DNA of 64,000 nucleotides from JBBDLF01 sp040879025 (GTDB taxonomy: Bacteria > Pseudomonadota > Gammaproteobacteria > Pseudomonadales > Pseudohongiellaceae), in contig JBBDLF010000012.1 of NCBI GenBank assembly GCA_040879025.1, positions 1 to 64,000 of the forward strand, in the 5' to 3' direction. A program made the position numbers and the translations under genes. The notes under the pieces were generated by a model. It was not told the DNA's origin. It saw only the letters and a list, made by a program, of their open reading frames with translations, and did not search any database. Each line of letters starts with the position of its first letter. Position 1 is the stretch's first letter. This document shows positions 1 through 8,547 of the stretch, piece after piece.

Positions 1-96
1 GAGCTTGCGAGTTTCGCAGCGCCCGAAAAACGGGTGAGCGGGCGTCCGTTGGAGTGGTGCCTCGCGGTCCCCGGCCGGAAGAATGCACCGAACCCG

Positions 97-180
97 TTTT
101 GTGGGTGTCCACAATTCGCCTCCACAATTCGCCTCCACAATTCACCTCCACAATTCACCTTTTGTGGGTGTCCAGAATTC
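97..180. repeat. Four 13-bp tandem repeats between two hairpin-like direct repeats
   Basis: Four tandem copies of the 13-mer TCCACAATTCRCC occupy 108-159. They are bracketed by TTTTGTGGGTGTCC at 97-110 and again at 160-173. The left bracket forms a perfect small hairpin, TTGTGG-GTGT-CCACAA, at 99-114; the right one has a mismatch (CCAGAA). The array sits about 80 bases before the first gene. It could be a REP-like intergenic element or a slippage-expanded site. No function can be assigned. Confidence 0.75.
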
Positions 181-258
181 AGGCGCGCCACGTATACAGG
201 TTTTGGTGAATTTGCTACGCTGTCAAACGCCCGGATATCGAACCCCCCAGAGGTTTTC

Positions 259-957
259 ATGAAAAACAAGAACAAAAAACCCTCAGCCCGGCCAGTCAAT
301 CAATCGAGACGAGACCTGCTCAGGCAGGCCGGACTGATGGGAGCGGCCGTGGCAGGATCCGGAACCCTGGGAGCGCCCGCTGCCGCACAGAACCATGCGA
401 CAGCTGAATCAGCGATCCCGCTCCGTGAAGCCCTGGAAATCCTGACTGCCCTGGAAGCCGATACACTGGAAGCCATGGTCGACCGCATACTGCCCTCGGA
501 TGAAAACGGGCCCGGCGCCAAAGAAGCCAGGGCAGTGCATTTCATCGACCGGTCACTGGCAGCAGACAACAAAAGTGACAGAGAAAACTACGGCATCGGA
601 CTGAATGCCCTCAACGAATATGCAGTAACCACGCGCGGCAGAAGTTTCCATGTGCTCAACCATGACCAGCAGGATTCCATACTTTCCGCCATGGAAGCGA
701 ACGAACTGGAAGGCTTCAGCCCCGGCTCCGCGGCATTTTTCAATCTGGTACGCAACGACACCATTGACGGCACGTTTTCCGATCCCTACTACGGCGGTAA
801 TCGCGGTTTTGTGGGCTGGGACCTGTTGCGATATCCCGGCGTAAGGTTGGGCACGACACCGGACGAGGTAGCCAAAGGCGCCGCGCTGGCCCCAAGCCAC
901 CAGTCAGCCTATGACCATCGCACGTTCACCAAGTCCGGCGGACGGGAGGGCGTGTAA
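259..957 (+). CDS. Gluconate 2-dehydrogenase subunit 3 family protein (Tat-exported)
   Basis: This 232-residue protein resembles the small gamma subunit of membrane gluconate 2-dehydrogenases, which escorts a flavoprotein partner to the periplasm. The N-terminus has a twin-arginine motif (SRRDLL at about residues 16-21), a small-residue hydrophobic stretch and an Ala-rich cleavage site near residue 45. The start at 259 was chosen over an upstream in-frame ATG at 34 because the Tat signal begins here and the extra stretch is repeat-derived. The stop overlaps the start of the GMC gene by one base (TAATG), so the two are translationally coupled. No cytochrome c subunit follows, so the electron acceptor is unknown. 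Confidence 0.85.
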   Translation: MKNKNKKPSARPVNQSRRDLLRQAGLMGAAVAGSGTLGAPAAAQNHATAESAIPLREALEILTALEADTLEAMVDRILPSDENGPGAKEARAVHFIDRSLAADNKSDRENYGIGLNALNEYAVTTRGRSFHVLNHDQQDSILSAMEANELEGFSPGSAAFFNLVRNDTIDGTFSDPYYGGNRGFVGWDLLRYPGVRLGTTPDEVAKGAALAPSHQSAYDHRTFTKSGGREGV

Positions 958-2663
958 TGGCCAGACGACTCGCAAAAACAGACGTAGTCATCATAGGGCT
1001 CGGCGCCGCAGGCGGAGTGGCTGCGCTTCCCCTGACTCAGGCAGGACTGAAAGTTATCGGGCTCGAGGCTGGAGGCTGGTTGACAGCCCGGGATTTCGCG
1101 CCGGACGAAGTGCGCAACAACAGTCGTGACTGGCCCCAGTCGGTACAAAAAGCCAATGCAGAAATACCCACGGTCAGAGCCATCGAAAATGACATCGCCA
1201 GTCAGGGTTCCGGTCATCCCATGATGAATGCCGTAGGCGGCACCACAATGCATTACTGGGCGCAAAGCTGGCGTCTTAATCCCTGGGACTTCAAGGTGGC
1301 CAGTGAAACCCGGCGCCGCTATGGCATATCCCGGATACCCTCAAGTTCCACCGTGGAAGACTGGCCGCTCGCGTACGAAGATCTCGAACCCTTCTACGAC
1401 AAGATAGAGTACGCTGTTGGCATCTCTGGAAAAGCCGGAAATATCGGCGGTCGTATTGATCGTTCAGGAAATATCTTTGAAGGACCCAGAAGTCGCGAGT
1501 ATCCAATGCAGGCCCTGCGCAGTTCACCGTTTACCGAACTCATGGGCGGCGCCGCCAGGTCGCTGGGCTGGAATCCGTTTCAGGGCCCGGCGGCGATCAA
1601 TACAGAGCCCTACGATGGTCGCCCTGGTTGTCTCTATCACGGCTTCTGCAATCGTGGCGGATGTCACGTACAGGCCAAAAGCTCAACCGCGGTGACCACG
1701 ATTCCTCGCGCGATGGACACCGGTAATCTGTCAGTGGTGACCCATGCACGCGTAACCAATATTGTCACCGATGATCAGGGTCGGGTTACGGGAGTGGACT
1801 ACCTGCGAGGCGGAGGGACCTGGTTTCAGCCGGCGGACGTGGTGCTGCTGGGCAGTTACACCTATGAAAACGTCCGGCTGCTGCTGCTCTCGAAATCGCG
1901 CGCCTACCCCAACGGTCTGGCCAACAATTCAGGACAGGTGGGCAAACACTATTTCACCCACCACCAGGGAGCGCCGGTCACCGCGCTGTTCGATCGCGAT
2001 CTCCACAACTGGTACGGACTGCCGGCGCAGGGCGTGGCAATCGATGAATGGGCGGACGACAATTTCGATCACACCGGTCACGATTTCATCGGCGGCGCCA
2101 ATCTCTGGGTACACACCGACCGCAGGCCGATGGCCGCAGCCCGAATGAACACCTTTGGTGATGCCCCGGGCTGGGGTTCGAAATGGAAGGCGTACATCAT
2201 GAAGAATGCCGATCGCAGCAATTCTTCCTACATTCAGAAAACCACGCTGCCTTACGATCACAATTACCTGGATCTGGACCCGACGGTCAAGGATAAACTG
2301 GGCTTCCCCGTCACCCGGATTACCGCACGATACGGCGACAATGAAAAACGCATTGCCGCTTTCGCCCAGGAGAAAATGGAACAGTGGTATTGGGAAGCAG
2401 GCGCGATCAAGGTCGTAAAGAGTGGGCTGGGAAATACCATGGGCGCATCCACGCATGCCTACGGCGGAACCCGTATGGGCGACAACAGCGAGACGAATGT
2501 CGTCGATCGCTGGGGTTTTGCACACGAGATCCCTAACCTGGGCGTTCTCGGGGCATCGGTCATGGGCAGCAGCGGGGCGAGAAATCCAACCCTGACGGTA
2601 CAGGCCCTGTCATGGCGCACAGCGGATTACCTGGTAAAAAACTGGCGATCCGTGACCGGCTGA
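957..2663 (+). CDS. GMC family oxidoreductase (gluconate 2-dehydrogenase-type flavoprotein)
   Basis: This 568-residue FAD-dependent sugar or alcohol dehydrogenase has a dinucleotide-binding GLGAAG at residues 14-19 and an acidic residue about 20 positions later (VIGLEAG). The C-terminal GMC domain contains THAYGGTRMG and the SSGARNPTLT segment, which carry the expected His and Asn active-site pair. It has no signal peptide, so it is probably carried to the periplasm with the Tat-bearing subunit encoded just upstream. The substrate cannot be read from the sequence; gluconate, another aldonate or a sugar are possible. A hairpin (GTGGTGAA-A-TTCACCAC, 2696-2712) follows the gene but lacks a T-run. 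Confidence 0.88.
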   Translation: MARRLAKTDVVIIGLGAAGGVAALPLTQAGLKVIGLEAGGWLTARDFAPDEVRNNSRDWPQSVQKANAEIPTVRAIENDIASQGSGHPMMNAVGGTTMHYWAQSWRLNPWDFKVASETRRRYGISRIPSSSTVEDWPLAYEDLEPFYDKIEYAVGISGKAGNIGGRIDRSGNIFEGPRSREYPMQALRSSPFTELMGGAARSLGWNPFQGPAAINTEPYDGRPGCLYHGFCNRGGCHVQAKSSTAVTTIPRAMDTGNLSVVTHARVTNIVTDDQGRVTGVDYLRGGGTWFQPADVVLLGSYTYENVRLLLLSKSRAYPNGLANNSGQVGKHYFTHHQGAPVTALFDRDLHNWYGLPAQGVAIDEWADDNFDHTGHDFIGGANLWVHTDRRPMAAARMNTFGDAPGWGSKWKAYIMKNADRSNSSYIQKTTLPYDHNYLDLDPTVKDKLGFPVTRITARYGDNEKRIAAFAQEKMEQWYWEAGAIKVVKSGLGNTMGASTHAYGGTRMGDNSETNVVDRWGFAHEIPNLGVLGASVMGSSGARNPTLTVQALSWRTADYLVKNWRSVTG

Positions 2664-2915
2664 ACCGCCAGGGATGTCGGCCTGGGTTGCAGATTGTGGT
2701 GAAATTCACCACCCATATTATCGGCTTATCGCCCTGGGTTCTGGTAAATTGCTGAAGTACAAGGAGTTATTATCTGGCTTAAAAATTGCTAGACTTAGCC
2801 TGGAGAGGGATAGAACCGTCCGGACCCATGTACAAGGTTATGTCTGAAGACCACGTCATAGACGGCTGGCAGGCTGGATGGAGGCTGCCTCGGTTTCGTG
2901 AATACAGGATGAACC
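2664..2915. other. Intergenic region, 252 bp
   Basis: It holds an inverted repeat at 2696-2712 just after the GMC gene and otherwise no recognisable gene. A short reading frame beginning near 2786 runs into the next gene in another frame and lacks support. The next gene's ribosome site (AGGATGAACC before ATG 2916) closes the region. Confidence 0.5.
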
Positions 2916-4271
2916 ATGATCCAGGAAGACGACTTCACCAATATCTTCTATCGCAGGCGCATACTGGCGGCCGTCGTGCTGCTGAGCTTTTTCATCGGTG
3001 GCGCAATGGTCTCCGACGGAGACTTTCTGCCCCTGGCATGGTGGCAGGATAACAGCCGCGGTGAATTCGTCACCGGTGATGCGTTTGGGGAGGAATGGGT
3101 ATACGCCTACTGCACCGGCAACGAACAGCAGATTACCGTATTACAGAACGGACAGCTTGCCGGCGCTGATGCGTTGTCCTCGCTGAGCATTGATGCTCCA
3201 GACGGGTGTGATCAGCCCCGGGTGGACAATCCCGACCTGAATTTATGGCAGACGCAATTGCAAAGTCTCAATTCAGTCACTCGTGGTGATCACCAGTCCG
3301 CGGTGGCGGTGCTGAATGAAGCGATGTCGCTTCCGCTTTCGTCCCTGTATCTCAGACCGGTCAGTGAATGGTTGCAACGTGAACCGCAAAACGCTACCGC
3401 ATTTCTGGATGCAATCACTGAAATCAGACCCAATCCGCGTTATGGCACCAGTGCAAGAAACCGCACTGGCAGAGATAATCTCTCCAGTCTGGTAATTGAA
3501 GCACTGGTGCAGATAGACACCTCCAGCGTGAGTGCGGGTCAACTGGAACGCTGGCTTGATTCGGAGTGGGTTTCGGAGAACGGTGACGCTGTAGTGATGC
3601 TCGCGGGTATGAATAACGTTGACGAACGTATCAAGGCGGGCATCCTGTCAAAGCTTGACCGCGTACCCGAAGCCGAGCGAAGCCGGCTGTTTCTGTCCCT
3701 GGCTGAAGACCTGGTCGCGGACGAACTTCATGCCCGGTTGCTGGCGCGGCAGATCAGCGATCTGCCTCGGAGCAGCAGACTCGGCGCGGCTCAGCGTTTG
3801 CTCGCGCAGCCGGATTCAAGCACTGGTTTTGCCAACGAACTCTTGTTAGACCTGGACCGAATATTCTATGGAGAAACCGTGGAACTGGACGTGTTTACCG
3901 CCGTTGCGGAAAAAATCAAAAGCGAACCTGATGCTCCGCGCGTCCTGACAGCCGCACTGGAACAATTGAAGGATCTTGAAAGACGCATTGCGGCAATATA
4001 CCTGCTGCGGCTGGATGACTCCGACAATTACGAGTTTACTCTTGGTGTGCTGGAAGAGTTTGACGAACTCCATGAAATCAGCCAGCCTCTGGTCGTCGAG
4101 GCGATCGTACGGTCCCCGCAGTTTCGCCACCTCGATGTACAAAGGGCCTGCCTGGATACCATAGAAAGGGAAATGTCGGGCCGCAGTCGCAGCGACGCAC
4201 TGGCGGAGATGCTGCGTCGCCAGGCCCTGGACGAAACCCTGAAACCCAGAATTCTAGCCATGACATCCTGA
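2916..4271 (+). CDS. Membrane-anchored helical-repeat protein of unknown function
   Basis: I do not recognise the family. The 451-residue product begins with a short cytoplasmic tail ending in RRR (residues 13-15), then one transmembrane helix at about 16-32, so the rest should face the periplasm. The first periplasmic part has two cysteines (in AYCTGN and DGCDQP) that could form a disulfide. From about residue 110 it is almost wholly alpha-helical with repeated amphipathic segments rich in Leu, Ala, Glu and Arg, like a HEAT or TPR solenoid. It ends close to the convergent hydrolase gene. A scaffold or envelope-interaction role is a guess from architecture. Confidence 0.7.
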   Translation: MIQEDDFTNIFYRRRILAAVVLLSFFIGGAMVSDGDFLPLAWWQDNSRGEFVTGDAFGEEWVYAYCTGNEQQITVLQNGQLAGADALSSLSIDAPDGCDQPRVDNPDLNLWQTQLQSLNSVTRGDHQSAVAVLNEAMSLPLSSLYLRPVSEWLQREPQNATAFLDAITEIRPNPRYGTSARNRTGRDNLSSLVIEALVQIDTSSVSAGQLERWLDSEWVSENGDAVVMLAGMNNVDERIKAGILSKLDRVPEAERSRLFLSLAEDLVADELHARLLARQISDLPRSSRLGAAQRLLAQPDSSTGFANELLLDLDRIFYGETVELDVFTAVAEKIKSEPDAPRVLTAALEQLKDLERRIAAIYLLRLDDSDNYEFTLGVLEEFDELHEISQPLVVEAIVRSPQFRHLDVQRACLDTIEREMSGRSRSDALAEMLRRQALDETLKPRILAMTS

Positions 4272-4333
4272 CCGCCCATACGACTGGATTCTCGCTTTCT
4301 TGCACATTCGCACACTGTAGACAGCGGTTGTTA

Positions 4334-4353
4334 TGCCGGAGATTTCTCCGGCA
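4334..4353. terminator. Hairpin between convergent genes
   Basis: A perfect 9-bp inverted repeat TGCCGGAGA/TCTCCGGCA lies midway between the stop codons of the helical-repeat gene (+) and the hydrolase gene (-). It could stop transcription from both sides. It lacks a strong T-run on either strand, so intrinsic termination is uncertain. Confidence 0.45.
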
Positions 4354-4377
4354 CGAAACATCTCTGCGGCGAGAGGA

Positions 4378-5253
4378 TCAGGGGTTGACGATGTAACGGG
4401 AAAACACCCCGTTGTCGATCTTTTGTGCATCGCCAAAGATAAAATCGCGGTATCTCTCATCCTCGTCCAGATACAATTTTAACCAGGCGATCCCGTAACG
4501 GCCGATCATGCCCAGATCTTCCCCGCGGGTGGAATCCGCAATGAAATGGCCGCCACCGTCGACTTCCATGTACACCTTGGGCGTTGTACCGGGTATTGAG
4601 AGGTAGTGAAGCCAGGCATGTTCGGCCACTTCGGCGATTGTGTCCGCCGAGCCCGCAATCACCAGGGTCGGTACAGTGATATTGCTGAAATAGCCGTCCG
4701 GGAACCAGGATGTAAAGGGAATTGCAGCCTGAATCTCAGCGCTGTACAGATTGGCGGCATACAAGGCGCCGCCGCCGCCCATCGAATGCCCCATGATAGC
4801 CATCTTGTCGACGTCAATTCTGCCATTGACCGGACTGCCGTCGCGGGCGTTTTCCGATTTCAGCATTCGCACTGCCGCAATCAGGCCTTCTCCGCGCAAA
4901 TTGGGTTGATCCCGTAGACCGTTGGTGTTGAACACCAGCACCGCGAACCCGTGAGAAGCCAGTCGGGGTCCCCACCAGTTGATATGACGCTGCCCTTCGG
5001 TAAATCCCGGCGCGATGGCCACGCCACCGACTGGACGATCGGCATCAATCGGATAATAGACCGTAGCGTCTCCGAATTCAGGTGCCTCGGGAAGCGAGGT
5101 ATAAGCGCGAATCTCGTAGGGACCGTCCCCAGACAGGGAAGCGTAGGTGGGCGTGCCGTCACTGGCACCCGTGCCCGCGCACGCTGTCAGTATAACCAGC
5201 AAAACCGTCATCATGAGATGGCGAGCGGTATGAATGAGGCGTGAATTATTCAT
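4378..5253 (-). CDS. Cutinase/PET-hydrolase-like polyesterase, lipoprotein
   Basis: This 291-residue alpha/beta-hydrolase resembles leaf-branch compost cutinase and PETase along most of its length, judged from memory of those proteins. The nucleophile elbow is GHSMGGGG with Ser157; Asp204 (GSAD) and His236 (GGGHF) complete the triad. Oxyanion residues correspond to Phe84 (APGF) and Met158. The substrate-cleft Trp is kept as Trp183 (TSWF). The segment RLASHGFAVLV and the late PKVYMEVDGGGHF are family hallmarks. The N-terminus is a lipoprotein signal with lipobox LTAC, so Cys25 would be lipidated. Cys25 is the only cysteine: the C-terminal disulfide of known PET hydrolases is absent. The start at 5253 has AGGAAGGA upstream; a longer frame to 5343 is unlikely. 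Activity on polyesters is inferred. Confidence 0.85.
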   Translation of the reverse strand: MNNSRLIHTARHLMMTVLLVILTACAGTGASDGTPTYASLSGDGPYEIRAYTSLPEAPEFGDATVYYPIDADRPVGGVAIAPGFTEGQRHINWWGPRLASHGFAVLVFNTNGLRDQPNLRGEGLIAAVRMLKSENARDGSPVNGRIDVDKMAIMGHSMGGGGALYAANLYSAEIQAAIPFTSWFPDGYFSNITVPTLVIAGSADTIAEVAEHAWLHYLSIPGTTPKVYMEVDGGGHFIADSTRGEDLGMIGRYGIAWLKLYLDEDERYRDFIFGDAQKIDNGVFSRYIVNP

Positions 5254-5445
5254 TATTCTATCCTTCCTGCCTGATTGATGTGCGCGGCAGATTACTGTAG
5301 AAAGGGTTAACATGCAATGACGCCGGGGACCTGCAGGGCGCAAAAATCAGAACAGGTGGCAGGTGTGGTAACACGACTTTTCGGAGTGGTTTTCAATGCC
5401 CCGCTCAATTGGTGTTACCTACTGATACCGTTCAACTTTTTTGGC

Positions 5446-5474
5446 TTGACACGATCAAGGGTTAATGTTTATAT
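5446..5474 (+). promoter_or_regulatory. Sigma-70-type promoter for the 5504 gene
   Basis: A consensus -35 TTGACA (5446-5451) is followed after 17 bases by TTATAT (5469-5474), about 30 bases before the chosen start. This is one of the clearest promoter matches in the window. It sits in the divergent gap between the hydrolase and the secreted-protein gene. Confidence 0.6.
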
Positions 5475-5503
5475 CGTCCGTCCGCGACGGGAGGAATCGT
5501 ACT

Positions 5504-6412
5504 ATGCTCAAGGCTTTTTCCATGAATAAACTCTGGCCACTGGCCGCAATCGCAACAGCGTTCGTCGGGTGTTCGCCCGACAATTCGGATGTGGCCCAGG
5601 CTCAGCCAGCGCAGTCAGCCGGGGCTTCCGCCGCAAACGATATCCCTCGAACGCCTGACGGAAAGCCCGACTTTAACGGCATCTGGCAGGTTCTGGTCAC
5701 CGCCAACAATAATCTGGAGGCCCATCCTCCCCAGGCTGCCTACCAGTTAGTGCCCGGAGATTTTGTTCCGGTACCCGCGCCTGAAGTCGTGGCCCTGGGT
5801 GCGGTCGGTGCGGTGCCGGCGGGTTATGGCGTAGTCGAAGGCGGCGCCATTCCCTACAAGCCCGAGATGCTGGCCCGACGTGATGAAAACCGGGAAAACT
5901 GGCTAACCAGCGATCCCGAGGTCAAGTGCTATATGCCGGGTGTGCCGCGAGCCACCTACATGCCTCATCCGTTCCAGATATTCCAGAGTGAGAGCGCGTT
6001 TTTTATCGCTTATTCCTTCGCCGGCGCTGTGCGCAACGTGTTTCTGGAAGATCCGGGTGAAGCGCCGCTGGACTCCTGGATGGGCCAGTCCTATGGCTAT
6101 TGGGATGGCGATACCTGGGTTGTTGAAGTGACCGGGCTTGATGACCGTACCTGGTTCGACCGTGCGGGAAACTTTCACAGCTATGAGTTGAGGGTAACCG
6201 AGCGCTACACCCTGGTTGACGAAAATGTCATAGAGTACGAAGCGACTATGGAAGATCCTCAGGTATATGAACGCCCCTGGACGATCAAGATGCCTATATA
6301 CCGACGGCTTGAAGAAGGCTACGAGTTGCCGCAGTTCAAGTGTGTCGAGTTTGTTGAAGAACTGATGTACGGCAGATATCGCAAGGGACGAGAGGACGAA
6401 CTGGGCTTTTGA
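5504..6412 (+). CDS. Secreted lipoprotein of the GKPDFNGIW family, unknown function
   Basis: This 302-residue product has a signal peptide ending in a lipobox-like AFVGC. The mature protein starts with a low-complexity Ala/Gln linker, then RTPDGKPDFNGIWQ, a signature of an uncharacterised secreted family. The second half contains a WDGDTWVVEVTGL segment. The gene at 14161 shares the GKPD-x-x-G-x-W opening and the WEGDTLVVET block, so the two are distant paralogues. The start at 5504 has GGAGGAA seven bases upstream. A DUF6152 gene follows about 120 bases later. Its biochemical role is unknown. Confidence 0.75.
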   Translation: MLKAFSMNKLWPLAAIATAFVGCSPDNSDVAQAQPAQSAGASAANDIPRTPDGKPDFNGIWQVLVTANNNLEAHPPQAAYQLVPGDFVPVPAPEVVALGAVGAVPAGYGVVEGGAIPYKPEMLARRDENRENWLTSDPEVKCYMPGVPRATYMPHPFQIFQSESAFFIAYSFAGAVRNVFLEDPGEAPLDSWMGQSYGYWDGDTWVVEVTGLDDRTWFDRAGNFHSYELRVTERYTLVDENVIEYEATMEDPQVYERPWTIKMPIYRRLEEGYELPQFKCVEFVEELMYGRYRKGREDELGF

Positions 6413-6423
6413 TCTGGATCAAA

Positions 6424-6465
6424 AAGACCCCGGATTGCACTAATTTTGGTGTTTGCAGGGGTCTT
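6424..6465 (+). promoter_or_regulatory. Inverted repeat between 5504 gene and DUF6152 gene, possible attenuator
   Basis: AAGACCCC at 6424-6431 and GGGGTCTT at 6458-6465 form a perfect 8-bp stem with a 26-base loop, starting just after the upstream stop codon. A possible promoter (TTGGTG, 18 bases, TACAAT at 6470-6475) overlaps its right arm. It may uncouple or modulate expression of the downstream gene. Confidence 0.3.
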
Positions 6466-6531
6466 CTAATACAATCATTGACGGACCTTACAGAACCGGA
6501 CTGGTTAGGACACACTAAAGGGGTGAAACTT

Positions 6532-6990
6532 ATGAAAATTAAACTACTGGCGGCTGCTGCTACGATTACCGCACTGAGCGTCATAGCCATTGAAAAGCCG
6601 GCGACGGCGCATCACGCGTTTTCTGCTGAGTTCGATGCCAATCTGCCGGTAAGACTGGGTGGACCGATCACTCGAGTTGAGTGGATCAATCCGCATACCT
6701 GGATTCATCTCGACAATAACGACCCCGACAGCACTGAAGACGGGGGACCCTGGATGGTGGAGGGCGGTACGCCAAACACGCTGTTGCGGCGCGGCATTAA
6801 CCGTAATTCCCTGCAATTGGGCACCGATATCATTGTGACCGGTTATCAAAGCAAAGACCGGCTCTGTGAGCCAACTTGTCGGGCCAATGGTCGTGATATC
6901 ACGTTCCCTGACGGACGCAAGCTGTTCATGGGATCATCCGGTACCGGTGCGCCTCGTGATGGAGCAGACGCGACTGAACCTGGTCAATAG
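6532..6990 (+). CDS. DUF6152 family secreted protein
   Basis: This 152-residue small periplasmic protein has a signal peptide ending around ATAHHAF. The mature start HHAFSAEFD and the later TRVEWINPHTWIHLD are the hallmarks of DUF6152, a family of unknown function. The start at 6532 was chosen because the signal peptide begins there and AAAGGGG precedes it; the open frame to 6409 is non-signal sequence. Members of this family commonly sit beside GKPD-type secreted proteins, as here. A strong terminator follows at 7100. Confidence 0.82.
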   Translation: MKIKLLAAAATITALSVIAIEKPATAHHAFSAEFDANLPVRLGGPITRVEWINPHTWIHLDNNDPDSTEDGGPWMVEGGTPNTLLRRGINRNSLQLGTDIIVTGYQSKDRLCEPTCRANGRDITFPDGRKLFMGSSGTGAPRDGADATEPGQ

Positions 6991-7099
6991 TCAACCGTTC
7001 GCGTTATGACGCGTTGAAATCCGGGGCGACACGGCACCGGATTGAGCGAACAGTAGCGACTGGCGGCTATGTGACTTGAATGTGACGTTGAATGGATGA

Positions 7100-7136
7100 A
7101 AGCCTGTTGTGTTGCCAACACAACAGGCTTTTTTGC
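7100..7136 (+). terminator. Intrinsic terminator after the DUF6152 gene
   Basis: A 15-bp perfect inverted repeat (left arm AAGCCTGTTGTGTTG at 7100-7114, right arm 7116-7130) is followed directly by TTTTTT. It ends the 5504-6990 transcript. The A-rich left flank could also support termination of the opposing operon that ends at 7181. Confidence 0.9.
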
Positions 7137-7180
7137 TTCCCATCGGAGACTTTGGACCAAGACAGTTTAATCAACGGCGA

Positions 7181-7792
7181 TCAGGGTAGCTTGACCACCG
7201 GATCAAGTTCACGCTCGAAGGTTCCTCCATCGCGAAACACGGTTGAAGTTGAGTAGAAGCCTGACGTGAAGAGCCGAACCGTTACGGTAGCGAATTTCTG
7301 GTTTTCCCAGAACCAGCCATGAATACCGGCAAACGGAGCATGATAGCTGCCCATGGATTCCATTGCGGTACCCTGATCAAAACTCTCGGCATACTCCTCA
7401 CCCAGCTCTTCCGGCTCGGCGTGCATGTCGTAGATCAGTTCCCCGTCCGCCACCCAGGTAAACACCATGGGCGCGTCCATCTCCATCTGATATTTGTATT
7501 CAACGGACTGAAACGGTTCGAGAAGAAATTCTACGTAATCAGTACGATGAACAACCGCCTGTTCCTCAACAGGTCGGTCCCCGGCCTCGGAAAGCGCATT
7601 GAGGCCCAGAAGTCGCCCGGTACCCAAGGGGTCGAATCCGTACTCCGCCGGCAAAATGGCAACGAACAGAATGACGGTGCCCACAAGCAGGGCGACGGTG
7701 GAGGCTATCATCACCCTGCGAGGGTTGGGAGCCGGGGGTTGAGCAGTTTGCACGCGGGTCTCCTGGTTTTGGCGAGCCACTGAAAAAGTCAA
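7181..7792 (-). CDS. Transmembrane anchor protein, partner of HupE/UreJ
   Basis: This 203-residue product has one membrane helix at about residues 27-47 (MIASTVALLVGTVILFVAILPAE with the next residues YGFDPLGTGRLLGL). The rest is a predicted periplasmic beta-rich domain. A small family with this YG-x-DP-x-G-x-GR-x-LGL signature is often found beside HupE/UreJ proteins. The start is TTG at 7792 with AGAGG eight bases upstream; GTG at 7780 is an alternative. It begins 11 bases after the HupE stop, so it is the last gene of a three-gene operon. Its function is unknown. Confidence 0.72.
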   Translation of the reverse strand: MTFSVARQNQETRVQTAQPPAPNPRRVMIASTVALLVGTVILFVAILPAEYGFDPLGTGRLLGLNALSEAGDRPVEEQAVVHRTDYVEFLLEPFQSVEYKYQMEMDAPMVFTWVADGELIYDMHAEPEELGEEYAESFDQGTAMESMGSYHAPFAGIHGWFWENQKFATVTVRLFTSGFYSTSTVFRDGGTFERELDPVVKLP

Positions 7793-7803
7793 ATCAGAGG
7801 CCT

Positions 7804-8547
7804 CTAGTACACGGGTATGAGAAAATAACCGGCCAGTTGATATCCGGCAAGCAGAAATCCGCCGGTCATCAACGCGGTATTGGCCGCGAAGGCGTGATGA
7901 AGAAAACTTCGCCGGCTCCGCCAGAGAGTCAGCAGGATGAATACAGCGGAAAGCGCCAGAACCTGACCGATCTCGACACCTATATTGAAGCTGATTATGT
8001 TGGTTACCAGACCATTGGGGGACAGGTTGAATTCCTGCAGTTTGGTCGCGAGTCCCAGGCCGTGAAACAGACCGAATACCAGTACCGCGATTCGGGTGTC
8101 GGGTTGAAATGGCAGCGGGCGAAATCCACCGATGTTTTCAAACGCCTTATAGACGATAGAAAGCCCGATCACTGCGTCAATCAGATAAGCGTTGACCTGA
8201 AGATTGGCCAGTACTCCGAACAACAGTGTGATGCTGTGACCAACAGCGAACAGGGTGACATACTGAATCACGTGCCTGGGCCGGTAGAGAAAAAAGATGA
8301 CACCGGTCAAAAACAGAAGGTGATCGTACCCGGTGACCATGTGTTTGGCGCCCAGATAGATAAACGGCAGAACGGCCGGCCCGTCGATATCCTCGACGAA
8401 ATTGGCGTCGTTACCGGCAATGGTATGTGCTATGGCGATGGCGGGAAGCAGGCAAAGCAACGCCGTGCCAACGGAGCCAGCGACCAGCCGGTTTCGAAAG
8501 ATGGCCAGAGAGTTGATCAGAGACTCTCTAGTCTTCGGCGGAAACAT
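7804..8547 (-). CDS. HupE/UreJ family membrane protein
   Basis: This 247-residue integral membrane protein has about six to seven hydrophobic helices. It contains GAKHMVTGYDHLLFL (about residues 66-80), followed by HSITL and FGLFHGLG, which match the second type of HupE/UreJ proteins. The spaced histidines and Asp are the likely metal path. HupE/UreJ members are proposed nickel or cobalt transporters, but this subgroup has not been tied to a metal. The start overlaps the end of the upstream cytochrome-like gene by 20 bases, indicating coupling. Confidence 0.82.
   Translation of the reverse strand: MFPPKTRESLINSLAIFRNRLVAGSVGTALLCLLPAIAIAHTIAGNDANFVEDIDGPAVLPFIYLGAKHMVTGYDHLLFLTGVIFFLYRPRHVIQYVTLFAVGHSITLLFGVLANLQVNAYLIDAVIGLSIVYKAFENIGGFRPLPFQPDTRIAVLVFGLFHGLGLATKLQEFNLSPNGLVTNIISFNIGVEIGQVLALSAVFILLTLWRSRRSFLHHAFAANTALMTGGFLLAGYQLAGYFLIPVY

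Noticed and set aside
108..159. CRISPR array
   Set aside because: The units are 13 bp and contiguous with no spacers, and no cas genes are present.
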